Positions 1 through 8,738 of a DNA stretch of 64,000 bases are shown here, piece by piece. Position 1 is the stretch's first letter; each line of letters starts with the position of its first letter. The DNA lies in assembly GCF_017571495.1 (NCBI RefSeq), contig NZ_JAGETZ010000018.1, forward strand, positions 82,818 through 146,817. Direction: 5' to 3'. The stretch is from Hymenobacter negativus. Lineage in GTDB: Bacteria; Bacteroidota; Bacteroidia; Cytophagales; Hymenobacteraceae. The translations under genes and the position numbers were made by a program. The notes beneath the pieces are model-generated. The model was not told the origin of the DNA and ran no database searches. It was given only the letters and a program-made list of their open reading frames with translations.

Positions 1-2
1 AA

Positions 3-632
3 CTGCTACCTCACCCATTTCGGGCGCAACAGGTGCAGGGCATGGCCATTGTGGGCATTTGCCTGATACGTCTGCGCCATGAGCGCATCAAGGGCTTGCC
101 GCCGGTTTTTGGGCTGGCCTCGGAAAATGGCGCGCACCGGATTGCGGTGGAATGGGAGGCGAATGGCCACCTGCACAGCGGAGTCTACATCCCCCGGCGC
201 GATACTTCCTCGGCGGTAAATGCCTTGGTGGGCAACCAGCTGTTGGGCATTCATTACCACAGTACGTTTTTGGTAGCGGAAGCCGGTGGCCGGTACGCCA
301 TCTCATTTCAAAGCGCCGACGGCACGCAGCTGACCGTAAAAGCCCAGGAAACGGACGTGTGGCCCACAACCAGCCTATTCGCTGACCAGGACCAGGCCTC
401 CGACTTCTTTCGTCGGGGGGCGGCCGGGTATTCGCCCCGCGCTTCCGGTGCGGGTTTCGATGGCGTCGAATTGCAAACCACCCAATGGAAAGTCTCACCG
501 TTGGCCGTGCAGCACGTTTCGTCCAGCTTTTTCGCGGATAGCTCGCGCTTCCCGGTGGGCTCGGTGGTATTTGACAATGCGCTGCTGATGCGGGACGTAT
601 CGCACGACTGGAAGCGTCTGCCTGCCTTGTGA
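3..632 (+). CDS. DUF2071-like conserved protein (5' end missing)
   Basis: The frame is open from the first bases of the window, so the N-terminus lies outside; the GTG at 33 is only an internal codon or a late start. About 200 residues are visible. The segment SENGAHRIAVEWE followed by GVYIPRRDTSSAVNALVG resembles the YqjF/DUF2071 group, a family related in fold to acetoacetate decarboxylase whose role is unknown. There is no signal peptide or membrane segment in the visible part. It converges on the permease gene on the opposite strand, 23 bases away, with no clear hairpin between them. The family call is by recognition of the motif style and is moderately sure; no function should be assumed. 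Confidence 0.55.
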   Translation: MLPHPFRAQQVQGMAIVGICLIRLRHERIKGLPPVFGLASENGAHRIAVEWEANGHLHSGVYIPRRDTSSAVNALVGNQLLGIHYHSTFLVAEAGGRYAISFQSADGTQLTVKAQETDVWPTTSLFADQDQASDFFRRGAAGYSPRASGAGFDGVELQTTQWKVSPLAVQHVSSSFFADSSRFPVGSVVFDNALLMRDVSHDWKRLPAL

Positions 633-655
633 AAATCGGCGCAGGCTCCGGCCGG

Positions 656-1966
656 CTAGTCGGCGGCCATTGTGCCCTTTTCGGCGCGCGTCTCCCCCAT
701 TCGCCAGTATACGAGCAGCGACAGAAAGGCACAGCCCGTCACGTACCAATAAAACCATTCCTCTACGCCGCGCTCTTTGGCAAAGAGGGCTACGTATTCG
801 GCGGTACCACCAAATATGGCTACGGTCAGGGCGTATGGCAAGCCTACACCCAGTGCCCGGATTTCGGTCGGAAACAATTCGGCCTTTACCACTGCGCTGA
901 TGGAGGTGTAAGCACTGACCACGAACAGCGCTGCAATGAGCAGGCCCGCTGCCATCCCGGCGTCGTGCGTGTGGGCCAGCAAGCGTAGCAGCGGCACCGT
1001 GCCCAACGTTGCCCCGACGCCAAACAACAAAAGCACCGGCCGGCGCCCAACCTTATCGGAAATGGCGCCCATCAACGGCTGAAAAAGTAGTGCAACCGCC
1101 ATCACACCGAATGAAATCAGGGTAGCCTGCTCCTTGCTGAAACCAGCCGTATTGACCAAGAACTTCTGGGCGTAGGTGGTGAAGGTATAGAATGCCAGCG
1201 TACCGCCCAGCGTGAGCCCCACCACCGTGAGCACGGCCTTCGGATGCTGAAGTAGTACCTGTAGCTGGTCAGGTTTGGGCGTGTTTTCTAACGCTGGGCC
1301 GGTTGCGCCTTGCTGTTCGAAAGCGGCGGTTTCGGCCATGTGAGTACGCAGATAAAGCGCCCCAAGCGCGGCCGCCGCTCCAATCACGAAGGGGACTCGC
1401 CACCCCCACGCACTCATTTCATCAGCGGTCAGCACCTGCTGCAATCCCAACTGCACCGTCAGGGCCAGCAACTGCCCCCCCATGAGCGTGAGGTATTGGA
1501 AGCTGGACCAGAAGCCCCGGTGGCGCGCCCCCGCCATCTCGCTCAGGTAAGTGGCCGAAGTGCCGTATTCACCGCCCACGCTGATGCCCTGTACCAGCCG
1601 AGCCAGCAGCAACAGCATCGGAGCAGCCACCCCAATGCGGGCATAACTGGGGGTGGCTGCAATCAGCAATGAGCCGCCAGCCATGAGCTGCACCGATAGC
1701 AGCAGCGCCGCCCGGCGCCCGTGGCGGTCGGCGTATGCTCCCAACAACCAAGCGCCCAAAGGCCGCATCAGAAAGCCTACCGCAAAAATTGCTGCCGTAT
1801 TAAGCAGCTGCGCAGTGGCACTGCCTTTCGGAAAAAACACCGGTGCGAAATAGAGGGCAAAGGCAGAGTAGGCATACCAATCATACCATTCCACTAGGTT
1901 GCCAATGGAGCCACTGATGATAGAGCGCAGCCGTGAAACGGTAGTGGAAGCATTAGGTGTTGTCAT
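656..1966 (-). CDS. MFS permease, MHS (metabolite:H+ symporter) family, alpha-ketoglutarate permease-like
   Basis: An inner-membrane proton symporter of about 436 residues with 12 expected membrane helices. The N-terminal run SGSIGNLVEWYDWYAYS, the loop YADRHGRRAALLLSV (MFS motif A) and LVQGISVGGEYGTSATYLSE closely follow KgtP and the proline/betaine branch of the MHS family, which take up organic acids or zwitterions with protons. A second motif-A copy, SDKVGRRPVLLLFG, opens the C-terminal half. I chose the ATG at 1966 (MTTPN) because the family starts just before the first helix; an upstream ATG at 2014 would add 16 residues of poor character. The substrate is inferred from the KgtP likeness only; other dicarboxylates or betaine are possible. 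Confidence 0.85.
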   Translation of the reverse strand: MTTPNASTTVSRLRSIISGSIGNLVEWYDWYAYSAFALYFAPVFFPKGSATAQLLNTAAIFAVGFLMRPLGAWLLGAYADRHGRRAALLLSVQLMAGGSLLIAATPSYARIGVAAPMLLLLARLVQGISVGGEYGTSATYLSEMAGARHRGFWSSFQYLTLMGGQLLALTVQLGLQQVLTADEMSAWGWRVPFVIGAAAALGALYLRTHMAETAAFEQQGATGPALENTPKPDQLQVLLQHPKAVLTVVGLTLGGTLAFYTFTTYAQKFLVNTAGFSKEQATLISFGVMAVALLFQPLMGAISDKVGRRPVLLLFGVGATLGTVPLLRLLAHTHDAGMAAGLLIAALFVVSAYTSISAVVKAELFPTEIRALGVGLPYALTVAIFGGTAEYVALFAKERGVEEWFYWYVTGCAFLSLLVYWRMGETRAEKGTMAAD

Positions 1967-2182
1967 GAAGCAAATAAACAGCTTAGCGTGCAGCGCCGAC
2001 GTCACGTTAGTCAAGTTAGCGGAACGAGTGCTCTATCAGCTTTGCTTCGGCTGAACCAAACTTGGAAAATCAGGCTAAGCAAACGGCCTGTGACGAGGCT
2101 TTATTAAGAGTGGAAGCTAAGCTCCAAGGTATTGGTGATGTTTGTCCAAATAGCTTCCAATCCTTTGGGAGGAGCCGTACTG

Positions 2183-2190
2183 TAGCTTTG
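2183..2190 (+). promoter_or_regulatory. candidate -7 element of the FAD dehydrogenase gene
   Basis: TAGCTTTG matches the Bacteroidota -7 consensus TAnnTTTG, 60 bases before the ATG at 2251. The nearest upstream TTTG (2164-2167) is spaced by 15 bases, shorter than the usual 19-21, so only the -7 half is well supported. Confidence 0.35.
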
Positions 2191-2250
2191 TATAATAATT
2201 GTCAGAAAGCCAGAAAACCCTAAAGGATAGCCACCTTTCTTATTACACAA

Positions 2251-3822
2251 ATGTTAAAACAAGAAATTGAATTATTGCTCACTCCCGAAATAGCTTTTGA
2301 TGAGCTAGCTCGATATGATGCTATTCTTTCACAAGCGGGCGTCAAACCAGGGGAGGCTGATTTTGTGCATTTAAAGCGCCGTTCCATTGATGCGAGGGGC
2401 CGCCAGCCTCTCGTGCGCTTGCGAGCAGACATCTACAGCAGCAGGCCACCAGCCGAGTTGTTTGGGCCCTGGTTTTTTTATCCAAATGTTAAATCAAATT
2501 CACAAAAGACTATAGTCGTTGGTGCAGGGCCGGCAGGGCTTTTTGCTGCGTTGCGCTGCATCGAGTTGGGCATAAAACCAATCGTGCTGGAGCGCGGGCG
2601 CGACGTGCGCGCCCGTCGGCGCGACCTTGCGGCCATCAACAAAGAGCAGCAAGTCAATCCCGATTCTAACTACTGTTTTGGTGAAGGCGGCGCCGGCACT
2701 TATTCGGATGGCAAGCTTTATACCCGGGCTACCAAACGCGGCGACGTAGGCCGGGTGCTGCGCCGGCTGGTGCAACACGGCGCCACGCCCGACATTCTGG
2801 TGGATGCCCACCCCCATATCGGCACCAATAAACTGCCGGCCGTGGTGCAGGCCTTGCGCGAGGCCATCATTGAGGCCGGCGGTGAAGTCCGGTTCGATAC
2901 CCGCGTGACCGACCTGCTCCTGGAAAACAACCAGCTGCGTGGCGTGGTGACGGCGGCGGGCGAAGCCATTGAAGCGGAAGCCACCATTCTAGCCACCGGT
3001 CATTCGGCCCGCGACATCTACGAGCTGCTGCATCGGCGCGGCGTACTTATCGAAGCCAAGCCCTTTGCGCTGGGCGTGCGCGTCGAACACCCGCAGGAAC
3101 TCATCGACCAGGCCCAGTATCGGCGGGCCGAGCGCGGGCTGCTGCCGGCCGCTTCTTACTCGCTGGTACACCAAACCGAGGTGCGTGGGCAGCAGCGCGG
3201 CGTGTTTTCGTTTTGCATGTGCCCGGGTGGGTTCATTGTGCCAGCGGCCACTGCCCCGGGCGAAGTGGTGGTGAACGGCATGAGCCCAAGCCGGCGCGAC
3301 TCGCGCTTTGCCAATTCCGGTATTGTGGCCGCCGTGGAGCTATCCGATATGGATGTGGCGCAGCATGGTCCTTTGGCGGGGCTGCACTTCCAGCAGCAAA
3401 TTGAGCAGCTGGCTTGCCAGGCAGCCGGCGGCACCCAGCGCGCCCCCGCGCAGCTGCTGGGCGATTTCCTGAAAAACAAACCCTCGGCCCATCTGCTGGA
3501 AACATCTTACCAACCCGGGCTGGTGAGCGTGCGCATGGACGAGGTGCTGGGCCCCGTGCTGGCCGAGCGACTGCGCCAGGGCTTCCGCGACTTCGGCCGC
3601 AAGATTCCGGGCTACGCAACCAACGCGGCGCAGATTGTGGGCGTCGAAAGCCGCACCTCCGCTCCCATCCGCATTCCGCGTGATAAGGACACGCTACAGC
3701 ACCCGGTGGTGGCGGGCCTGTTTCCGTGCGGCGAGGGGGCCGGCTACGCGGGCGGCATTGTATCGGCCGCTATGGACGGCGAGCGCTGCGCAGAAGCAGT
3801 GGCCGCGCTGGCGCGTCGCTGA
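2251..3822 (+). CDS. FAD-dependent dehydrogenase (NAD(P)/FAD-dependent oxidoreductase, COG2509 type)
   Basis: A 523-residue flavoprotein, probably cytosolic, as no signal or membrane segment is seen. The dinucleotide-binding motif VVGAGPAGLFAALRC (residues 89-103) binds the FAD adenosine moiety. The following ERGRDVRARRRDLA and NYCFGEGGAGTYSDGKLYTR are hallmarks of the large uncharacterised FAD-dependent dehydrogenase group. The C-terminal GLFPCGEGAGYAGGIVSAAMDG closes the FAD site. About 85 residues precede the Rossmann fold, as is usual for this group. The substrate is unknown. It stands alone between the divergent permease and the CoA-binding protein gene. Confidence 0.85.
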   Translation: MLKQEIELLLTPEIAFDELARYDAILSQAGVKPGEADFVHLKRRSIDARGRQPLVRLRADIYSSRPPAELFGPWFFYPNVKSNSQKTIVVGAGPAGLFAALRCIELGIKPIVLERGRDVRARRRDLAAINKEQQVNPDSNYCFGEGGAGTYSDGKLYTRATKRGDVGRVLRRLVQHGATPDILVDAHPHIGTNKLPAVVQALREAIIEAGGEVRFDTRVTDLLLENNQLRGVVTAAGEAIEAEATILATGHSARDIYELLHRRGVLIEAKPFALGVRVEHPQELIDQAQYRRAERGLLPAASYSLVHQTEVRGQQRGVFSFCMCPGGFIVPAATAPGEVVVNGMSPSRRDSRFANSGIVAAVELSDMDVAQHGPLAGLHFQQQIEQLACQAAGGTQRAPAQLLGDFLKNKPSAHLLETSYQPGLVSVRMDEVLGPVLAERLRQGFRDFGRKIPGYATNAAQIVGVESRTSAPIRIPRDKDTLQHPVVAGLFPCGEGAGYAGGIVSAAMDGERCAEAVAALARR

Positions 3823-3844
3823 GTTTCTGGCGGCAGTTTTTTTT

Positions 3845-4003
3845 CTGTCATCCGGAGCACAGCGAAGGACCTTGTCATGTTCGAACCTGTTCTACTCGTC
3901 ACGCAGTATGGTGCGGGCCGTGGTTCCCCTGCTCGTCGTTTCACAAGTATCACCGGGCTTGAATAACGCAAGCGCGATACCCTCTTCGCTGCGCTCCGGA
4001 CAG
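3845..4003. repeat. inverted pair of REP-like repeats
   Basis: A repeat unit reading CTGTCATCCGGAGCACAGCG begins at 3845. A related copy lies in reverse orientation at 3980-4003 (on the minus strand CTGTCCGGAGCGCAGCGAAG). The same GTCATCC(t/g)GAGC core recurs in the hairpin at 6151-6201. This is a dispersed intergenic repeat arranged like a bacterial interspersed mosaic element. It separates the FAD dehydrogenase and CoA-binding genes. Confidence 0.55.
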
Positions 4004-4081
4004 CCAGAATAGCAACCTATCCTTTCCAAATCTCGAACAACCAGTTTCCATCCTTTTCGAACCATCAAGTCTCGACTTATT

Positions 4082-4441
4082 ATGAAAAAGACCATTGTGC
4101 TCGGTGCCTCCGACAATCCCTCCCGCTATTCCTTCCGGGCGGCCCACATGCTGAAAAAACACGGCCACGAGGTGGTGCCGGTGGGTATTCGCAAGGGTGA
4201 GGTAGCTGGCCTGCCCATTCATACCGACCGGCCGCAGGAGCAAGACGTGGATACCGTGACGCTCTACGTCGGCCCGCAAAACCAGCCCGGCTGGTATGAC
4301 TACATTCTCGACCTCAAACCCAAGCGCATCCTGTTCAACCCCGGCACCGAAAACCCGGAACTGGAGCGCCTAGCCCACCAGCATGGCATCCGGACGGAAG
4401 AGGCCTGCACGCTGGTGCTGCTCTCGATTGGGCAGTACTAA
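4082..4441 (+). CDS. CoA-binding domain protein (YccU-like)
   Basis: A 119-residue single-domain protein of the CoA_binding_2 family, a Rossmann-like fold that binds coenzyme A. Visible features are the opening KKTIVLGASDNPSRYSF, the mid segment VVPVGIRKGEVAGLPIHT, and the C-terminal PKRILFNPGTENPELE. Its length matches the YccU family (about 120-140 residues). The physiological role of this family is not known. It is a monocistronic cytosolic gene followed by a strong hairpin terminator. Confidence 0.85.
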   Translation: MKKTIVLGASDNPSRYSFRAAHMLKKHGHEVVPVGIRKGEVAGLPIHTDRPQEQDVDTVTLYVGPQNQPGWYDYILDLKPKRILFNPGTENPELERLAHQHGIRTEEACTLVLLSIGQY

Positions 4442-4504
4442 TTAACCCAAGTTGTGGAGCAGCCATAACGCGGCGACAAGTTTGCAGAGTATATATTAAT
4501 TAAG

Positions 4505-4566
4505 AATAAAGCCGCGTAGCGGAGACAGAATTCCACCGGGCTCTGTCTCCGCTACGCGGCTTTATT
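4505..4566. terminator. bidirectional intrinsic terminator, 25-bp perfect stem
   Basis: Arms 4505-4529 and 4542-4566 are perfect reverse complements with a 12-base loop. The stem is GC-rich in its core and has A/T-rich feet, so it can end transcription from both the CoA-binding gene (+) and the membrane-protein gene (-). The stem is unusually long for a terminator and may belong to a repeat family. Confidence 0.75.
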
Positions 4567-4656
4567 GGCTTGTTGCATTTCCTACAAACCTGGCACCGCA
4601 CGGCGGCCATTCGAATAAGTAATAGTTGCGTCAGCCTGGCTGCCCCATCTCAACCT

Positions 4657-6045
4657 TTATTTATTGGCCAATAAATGTGCCCGAAAACGCGGCTCAACGG
4701 TGTGCTTGATGTGGTCGGAAAGCAGGAAGCATCCCAGCACGAACCATCCAAACAGCAGCATGGTCACGAGTGCGCGACGGCCTTGAAATGCCCACGCTGG
4801 CCACTGGCCAAAAGCTACTAATGCCAGAAGCAGCAAGTGTAGCGGCAGCAAAAACCGCGCTTCCATGCTCATGGGAATAACGGCCAGACAGGGTAGCAGC
4901 AGTGCCGCTAGCACCAGCGTTTCGCGGAGCGTGGGCCGGCGGCGCAATGCCACCAGTACCGCCCAAAACCAAAGACTATAGTTAAGAAGTTGTCGCCAAA
5001 CAGACGGCTCCCAGCGTTTCAGGTAGGGTGTGGGGTGGCTGATGTCGAGGCCAGCAAACAGGTGCCGGCCATACACGCCGGCCACAACCACGGGGTGCCG
5101 CAACACCAGCCGCAGGTACTGCGTCGGCGAATCAATCTCAGTGAGCTGCTCGGCCCGCAGCACGGCGGCGCCGGCAGCATCCAGAAACAATAGCTGCCCG
5201 GTGGGCAGCTCTCTTCCAACCGAAGACTCGTATTTTTCGTGCAGCAGGCCCCATTTCAGCTTTTGTAGGTAGAGGTTGTGAATGTTGAGCGCCTTGGACT
5301 GCGATAGCACTAGCGGCGTGTTGGCTTGAAAATGCCGTTGGTTTATCAACCATTGCGGGGCCAGCACTACCGCAACGCCAAGCACCAGCAGGCCAAATCG
5401 TGGCCCCCAGCTTGCCCGCGGCAACTGCCATAGCAGTAGCGCCAGCACCGGTACCACGGAGGCCAGATAAATTGGTCGGATGTTGACGGCCAGGGCGAGC
5501 AGCAGCCCAGTCGCCAGCGCTGCGCCGGTACTACGCCGCTGCGCCAGCCACAGGGCGGCCCCCAGCGCCAGCAACGCCGGGAAATCAGAAAGCGAAAAGT
5601 TGAAGTAGCCGCGCCAGAACACGAACCCCAGCGCCGCCCACGCCAGCCGCCGGGCCAGCGACGGCAGCACCGCCGCGCCCGTAGCAGCCCGCCACAGCCG
5701 GGGTCCCACCACGCCAAACAGCACCCCGGCTAGCCCGGCATTGAGCAGCTTCACCACCGTCACCGCCTCCCAGCTAAGGGCCTTGCGCACGGCCAGACAC
5801 AAGAAATTTACCAGCGGATAGGTGTAGCCGCGCATGGCATCATCGTAGGCCAGGAACTGGAAACGGCCATTCTGGTAGAAGCGGTGGCTCAGCTGCCAAT
5901 AATCCTCGGCGTCATAAAACAGGTTATGATATTCAGAGGTGAACAGGTAGAGGCTGTAGACAGCGGCAATGGCAGCAGCAAGTCCGGCTTCCTGTCGCCA
6001 CGTCGAAATCGGCTGGGGCGAACGGGGCGGGAAGGAACTGGCCAT
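4657..6045 (-). CDS. polytopic membrane protein, glycosyltransferase family 39-like
   Basis: A 462-residue protein with about ten hydrophobic segments, several rich in Leu, Ala and Trp. The acidic loop after the first helix (SEYHNLFYDAEDYWQLSHRF) sits where GT39/ArnT/PMT-type enzymes carry their catalytic acidic residues, and the topology (short cytosolic N-terminus, long first external loop) fits that class. Such enzymes transfer sugars from a polyprenyl phosphate donor on the outer face of the inner membrane. The assignment rests on topology and loop character, not on a diagnostic motif, so a function is only suggested. It stands alone. Confidence 0.6.
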   Translation of the reverse strand: MASSFPPRSPQPISTWRQEAGLAAAIAAVYSLYLFTSEYHNLFYDAEDYWQLSHRFYQNGRFQFLAYDDAMRGYTYPLVNFLCLAVRKALSWEAVTVVKLLNAGLAGVLFGVVGPRLWRAATGAAVLPSLARRLAWAALGFVFWRGYFNFSLSDFPALLALGAALWLAQRRSTGAALATGLLLALAVNIRPIYLASVVPVLALLLWQLPRASWGPRFGLLVLGVAVVLAPQWLINQRHFQANTPLVLSQSKALNIHNLYLQKLKWGLLHEKYESSVGRELPTGQLLFLDAAGAAVLRAEQLTEIDSPTQYLRLVLRHPVVVAGVYGRHLFAGLDISHPTPYLKRWEPSVWRQLLNYSLWFWAVLVALRRRPTLRETLVLAALLLPCLAVIPMSMEARFLLPLHLLLLALVAFGQWPAWAFQGRRALVTMLLFGWFVLGCFLLSDHIKHTVEPRFRAHLLANK

Positions 6046-6150
6046 TGGGAAGTGCTACGGAACAAAAACGCCGGAATGTGGGCGGGGTAAAGTTCGCATC
6101 AATACAGCTGTTCATGCTTTTGCAGTTGAAGCTATTTACGAGTTTAGACG

Positions 6151-6201
6151 CCCGTCATCCTGAGCATTCTGCTTTATGCGTAGAATGCTCAGGATGACGG
6201 G
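6151..6201. repeat. REP-like perfect hairpin, 20-bp stem
   Basis: Arms 6151-6170 and 6182-6201 are perfect reverse complements with an 11-base loop. The arm begins CCCGTCATCCTGAGC, the same core as the repeats at 3845-4003. It lies between the divergent membrane-protein and copA genes, so it does not look like a simple terminator. Confidence 0.6.
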
Positions 6202-6339
6202 CCGCGCTCAAGCCAGCATGCAAATCCATTAGATGGGTCAAATCCTGCATGTTTTAAGCCTGATTTCGTACCACCACCGGGCTGGGCCAGCCGTTCCTTT
6301 GCATAGTGTTAACGCGCCATTGTAGCGCACCTCATTACG

Positions 6340-8610
6340 ATGCTACCCACTCCCGAAACTACCACCCTCGACATTGAAGGCATGAGCTGCGCGGCTTGCG
6401 CGGCAGCCGTCGAAAAGTCACTGGCTCGCACGCCTGGCGTGCAAAGTGCGCTGGTCAACTACGCCACCGAGAAGGCCACCGTGCAGTATTCACCTACCGA
6501 AGCCTCCCCCGCCAGCCTAAAAGCGGCCGTGGAAAATGCCGGCTACGCCGTAGCCGAACGCGCCCCCGAAACCAGCGCGGCCGAACGGCAGGCTGAAATC
6601 GATACCCAGAAAGCTACCGCCTACCATCAGCTAAAGCGGCGTTTTGGCGTGGCTGCCGGGCTGGCCGCCGTCATCATGCCGCTGAGCATGCTCATGCTGT
6701 GGCCCGCCATGATGGCCCGCCTCAGCATGCCGCTGGTGAACTGGGGGCTGCTGCTGCTCACATTGCCCGTGCTGCTTTACAGCGGGCGAGAGTTTTACGT
6801 ATCGGCCTGGAATGGCTTGCGGCACCGCACCGCAAATATGGATACGCTGATTGCCGTGGGAACGGGGGCGGCGTTTTTATATAGCCTGGCCGCCACCGTG
6901 GCCCCTGGCTTTTTCATCAGTCAGGGTCTCCGGCCGGAAGTGTACTACGACACCACGGCTACCATCATCGCCCTGATTTTGCTGGGCAAGGTGCTGGAGC
7001 TACGGGCCAAGACCCAAACCTCGGCCGCTATGCGCAGCCTGCTGGGTCTGCAAGCGAAAACCGCCCGTGTATTGCGCCCCAACGGCCAGGAACTAGATGT
7101 GCCCATTGCCCAGGTACAGCCCGGAGATGTAGTGCTGGTGCGCCCCGGCGAAAAAGTAGCCACCGACGGCGAAATCATCGAAGGCACATCGGCTATCGAC
7201 GAAGCCATGCTGACCGGCGAGAGCCTGCCCGTAACTAAAAAAGCCGGCGACCCGGTCTTCGGTGCTACTCTAAACAAGACCGGGGCCTTCCGCTTCCGTG
7301 TCACCAAAATCGGGGCCGATACCATGCTTTCGCAGATTGTGAAGCTGGTAGAAGACGCGCAAGGCAGCCGTGCGCCCATCCAGCGGCTGGCCGATAAAGT
7401 CAGTGCGGTATTTGTGCCCACAGTAGTGGTCATCGCCGTTCTCACCTTCGTGCTGTGGCTCAATTTGGCCCCGGTGGGCACGCGGATGCCGCTGGCGTTG
7501 GTCAACTTTGTGTCTGTGCTCATCATTGCCTGTCCCTGCGCCTTGGGGCTGGCCACGCCCACGGCCATTATGGTAAGCACTGGCAAGGGCGCAGAAAACG
7601 GCGTCCTCATCCGCAACGCCGAAGCTCTCGAAAAAGCTTATCAGGTGAACACCGTGCTGCTCGACAAAACCGGTACCATCACCCGGGGCGAACCCGCCGT
7701 GATTGATTTCTGGGCTGTACCCGGCCAGGCAGCCGGCTCGGTGCTGGCGCTGGTAGCCGCCGTGGAGCGGCAGTCGGAGCACCCGCTGGCGGCGGCCGTG
7801 GTGCGCCATGCTGAAGCTGAAGCAGTCGAAACACTGTCGGCTACCGGTTTTCAGGCCATCGAAGGCAAGGGGGCCACAGCCAAAGTAGCGGGCCAGACGG
7901 TCCTCATTGGCAATGCCCGTCTGTTGGCAGATACGGGAATCGTGCTGCCGCAGGAGCTACATGCACAAGCCAGCCAACTGCTGGGCCAGGCCAAAACCGT
8001 GCTCTACGTGGCGGTAGCCGGTCAGGCGGCGGGCCTCATCGGCGTAGCCGACACGGTGCGCGACACCTCGGCCGCCGCCATCCGGCAGCTTCAGCAAATG
8101 GGGCTGGAAGTAGTAATGATGACCGGCGACAATGCCCAAACTGCCGCCCAGGTGGCTGCGCAGGTGGGCATCGGGCGCTACTTTGCTGAAGTGCTGCCCG
8201 CCGATAAATCAGCCAAAGTAAAAGAACTGCAAGCCGAAGGCCGCGTGGTGGCCATGGTGGGCGACGGCATCAACGACGCGCCAGCCCTGGCGCAGGCCGA
8301 CATTGGCCTGGCCATGGGCGCCGGCACCGATGTGGCCCTGGAAGCCGCCGGCATCACCCTCATGCGCTCGGATTTGCAGGGTGTGGTTACGGCTATTGAG
8401 CTTTCGCGCCAAACCATGCGCACCATCAAGCAAAACCTGTTTTTCGCCTTCGTATATAATACGCTGGGTATTCCGATTGCGGCGGGGGTACTTTATCCGG
8501 CATTCGGCATCCTGCTTTCGCCCATGCTGGCGGCAGGCGCAATGGCGCTCAGCTCCGTTTCGGTCCTCACCAATTCGCTACGGTTGCGCGGGTTTGCGGT
8601 GAAAAGCTAG
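6340..8610 (+). CDS. copA: Cu(+)-exporting P1B-type ATPase
   Basis: An inner-membrane copper pump of 756 residues that uses ATP to expel Cu(I). One N-terminal heavy-metal-associated domain carries GMSCAAC (residues 14-20). The actuator motif TGES is at 292-295, the transmembrane ion site CPC at 398-400, the phosphorylated DKTGT at 442-446 and the hinge GDGINDAP from 641. The HP motif SEHPLAAAV is present. All catalytic elements are intact. A gene for a Met/His-rich outer membrane protein follows downstream on the same strand, so the two probably form a copper-tolerance module. A TTCCTTTG 40 bases upstream is a weak -7 candidate. Confidence 0.95.
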   Translation: MLPTPETTTLDIEGMSCAACAAAVEKSLARTPGVQSALVNYATEKATVQYSPTEASPASLKAAVENAGYAVAERAPETSAAERQAEIDTQKATAYHQLKRRFGVAAGLAAVIMPLSMLMLWPAMMARLSMPLVNWGLLLLTLPVLLYSGREFYVSAWNGLRHRTANMDTLIAVGTGAAFLYSLAATVAPGFFISQGLRPEVYYDTTATIIALILLGKVLELRAKTQTSAAMRSLLGLQAKTARVLRPNGQELDVPIAQVQPGDVVLVRPGEKVATDGEIIEGTSAIDEAMLTGESLPVTKKAGDPVFGATLNKTGAFRFRVTKIGADTMLSQIVKLVEDAQGSRAPIQRLADKVSAVFVPTVVVIAVLTFVLWLNLAPVGTRMPLALVNFVSVLIIACPCALGLATPTAIMVSTGKGAENGVLIRNAEALEKAYQVNTVLLDKTGTITRGEPAVIDFWAVPGQAAGSVLALVAAVERQSEHPLAAAVVRHAEAEAVETLSATGFQAIEGKGATAKVAGQTVLIGNARLLADTGIVLPQELHAQASQLLGQAKTVLYVAVAGQAAGLIGVADTVRDTSAAAIRQLQQMGLEVVMMTGDNAQTAAQVAAQVGIGRYFAEVLPADKSAKVKELQAEGRVVAMVGDGINDAPALAQADIGLAMGAGTDVALEAAGITLMRSDLQGVVTAIELSRQTMRTIKQNLFFAFVYNTLGIPIAAGVLYPAFGILLSPMLAAGAMALSSVSVLTNSLRLRGFAVKS

Positions 8611-8738
8611 CGCCTGGGGCGGCGTTTCTACGGCGAGGCTTTAACGCAATAAAACCAAACCAGGGCCGCAGCACGCTGCATTCGCGCAAAGTGCCGCCGC
8701 TAATGGATGGCCCCTGTCGACGCATTACTTCCTTTATC

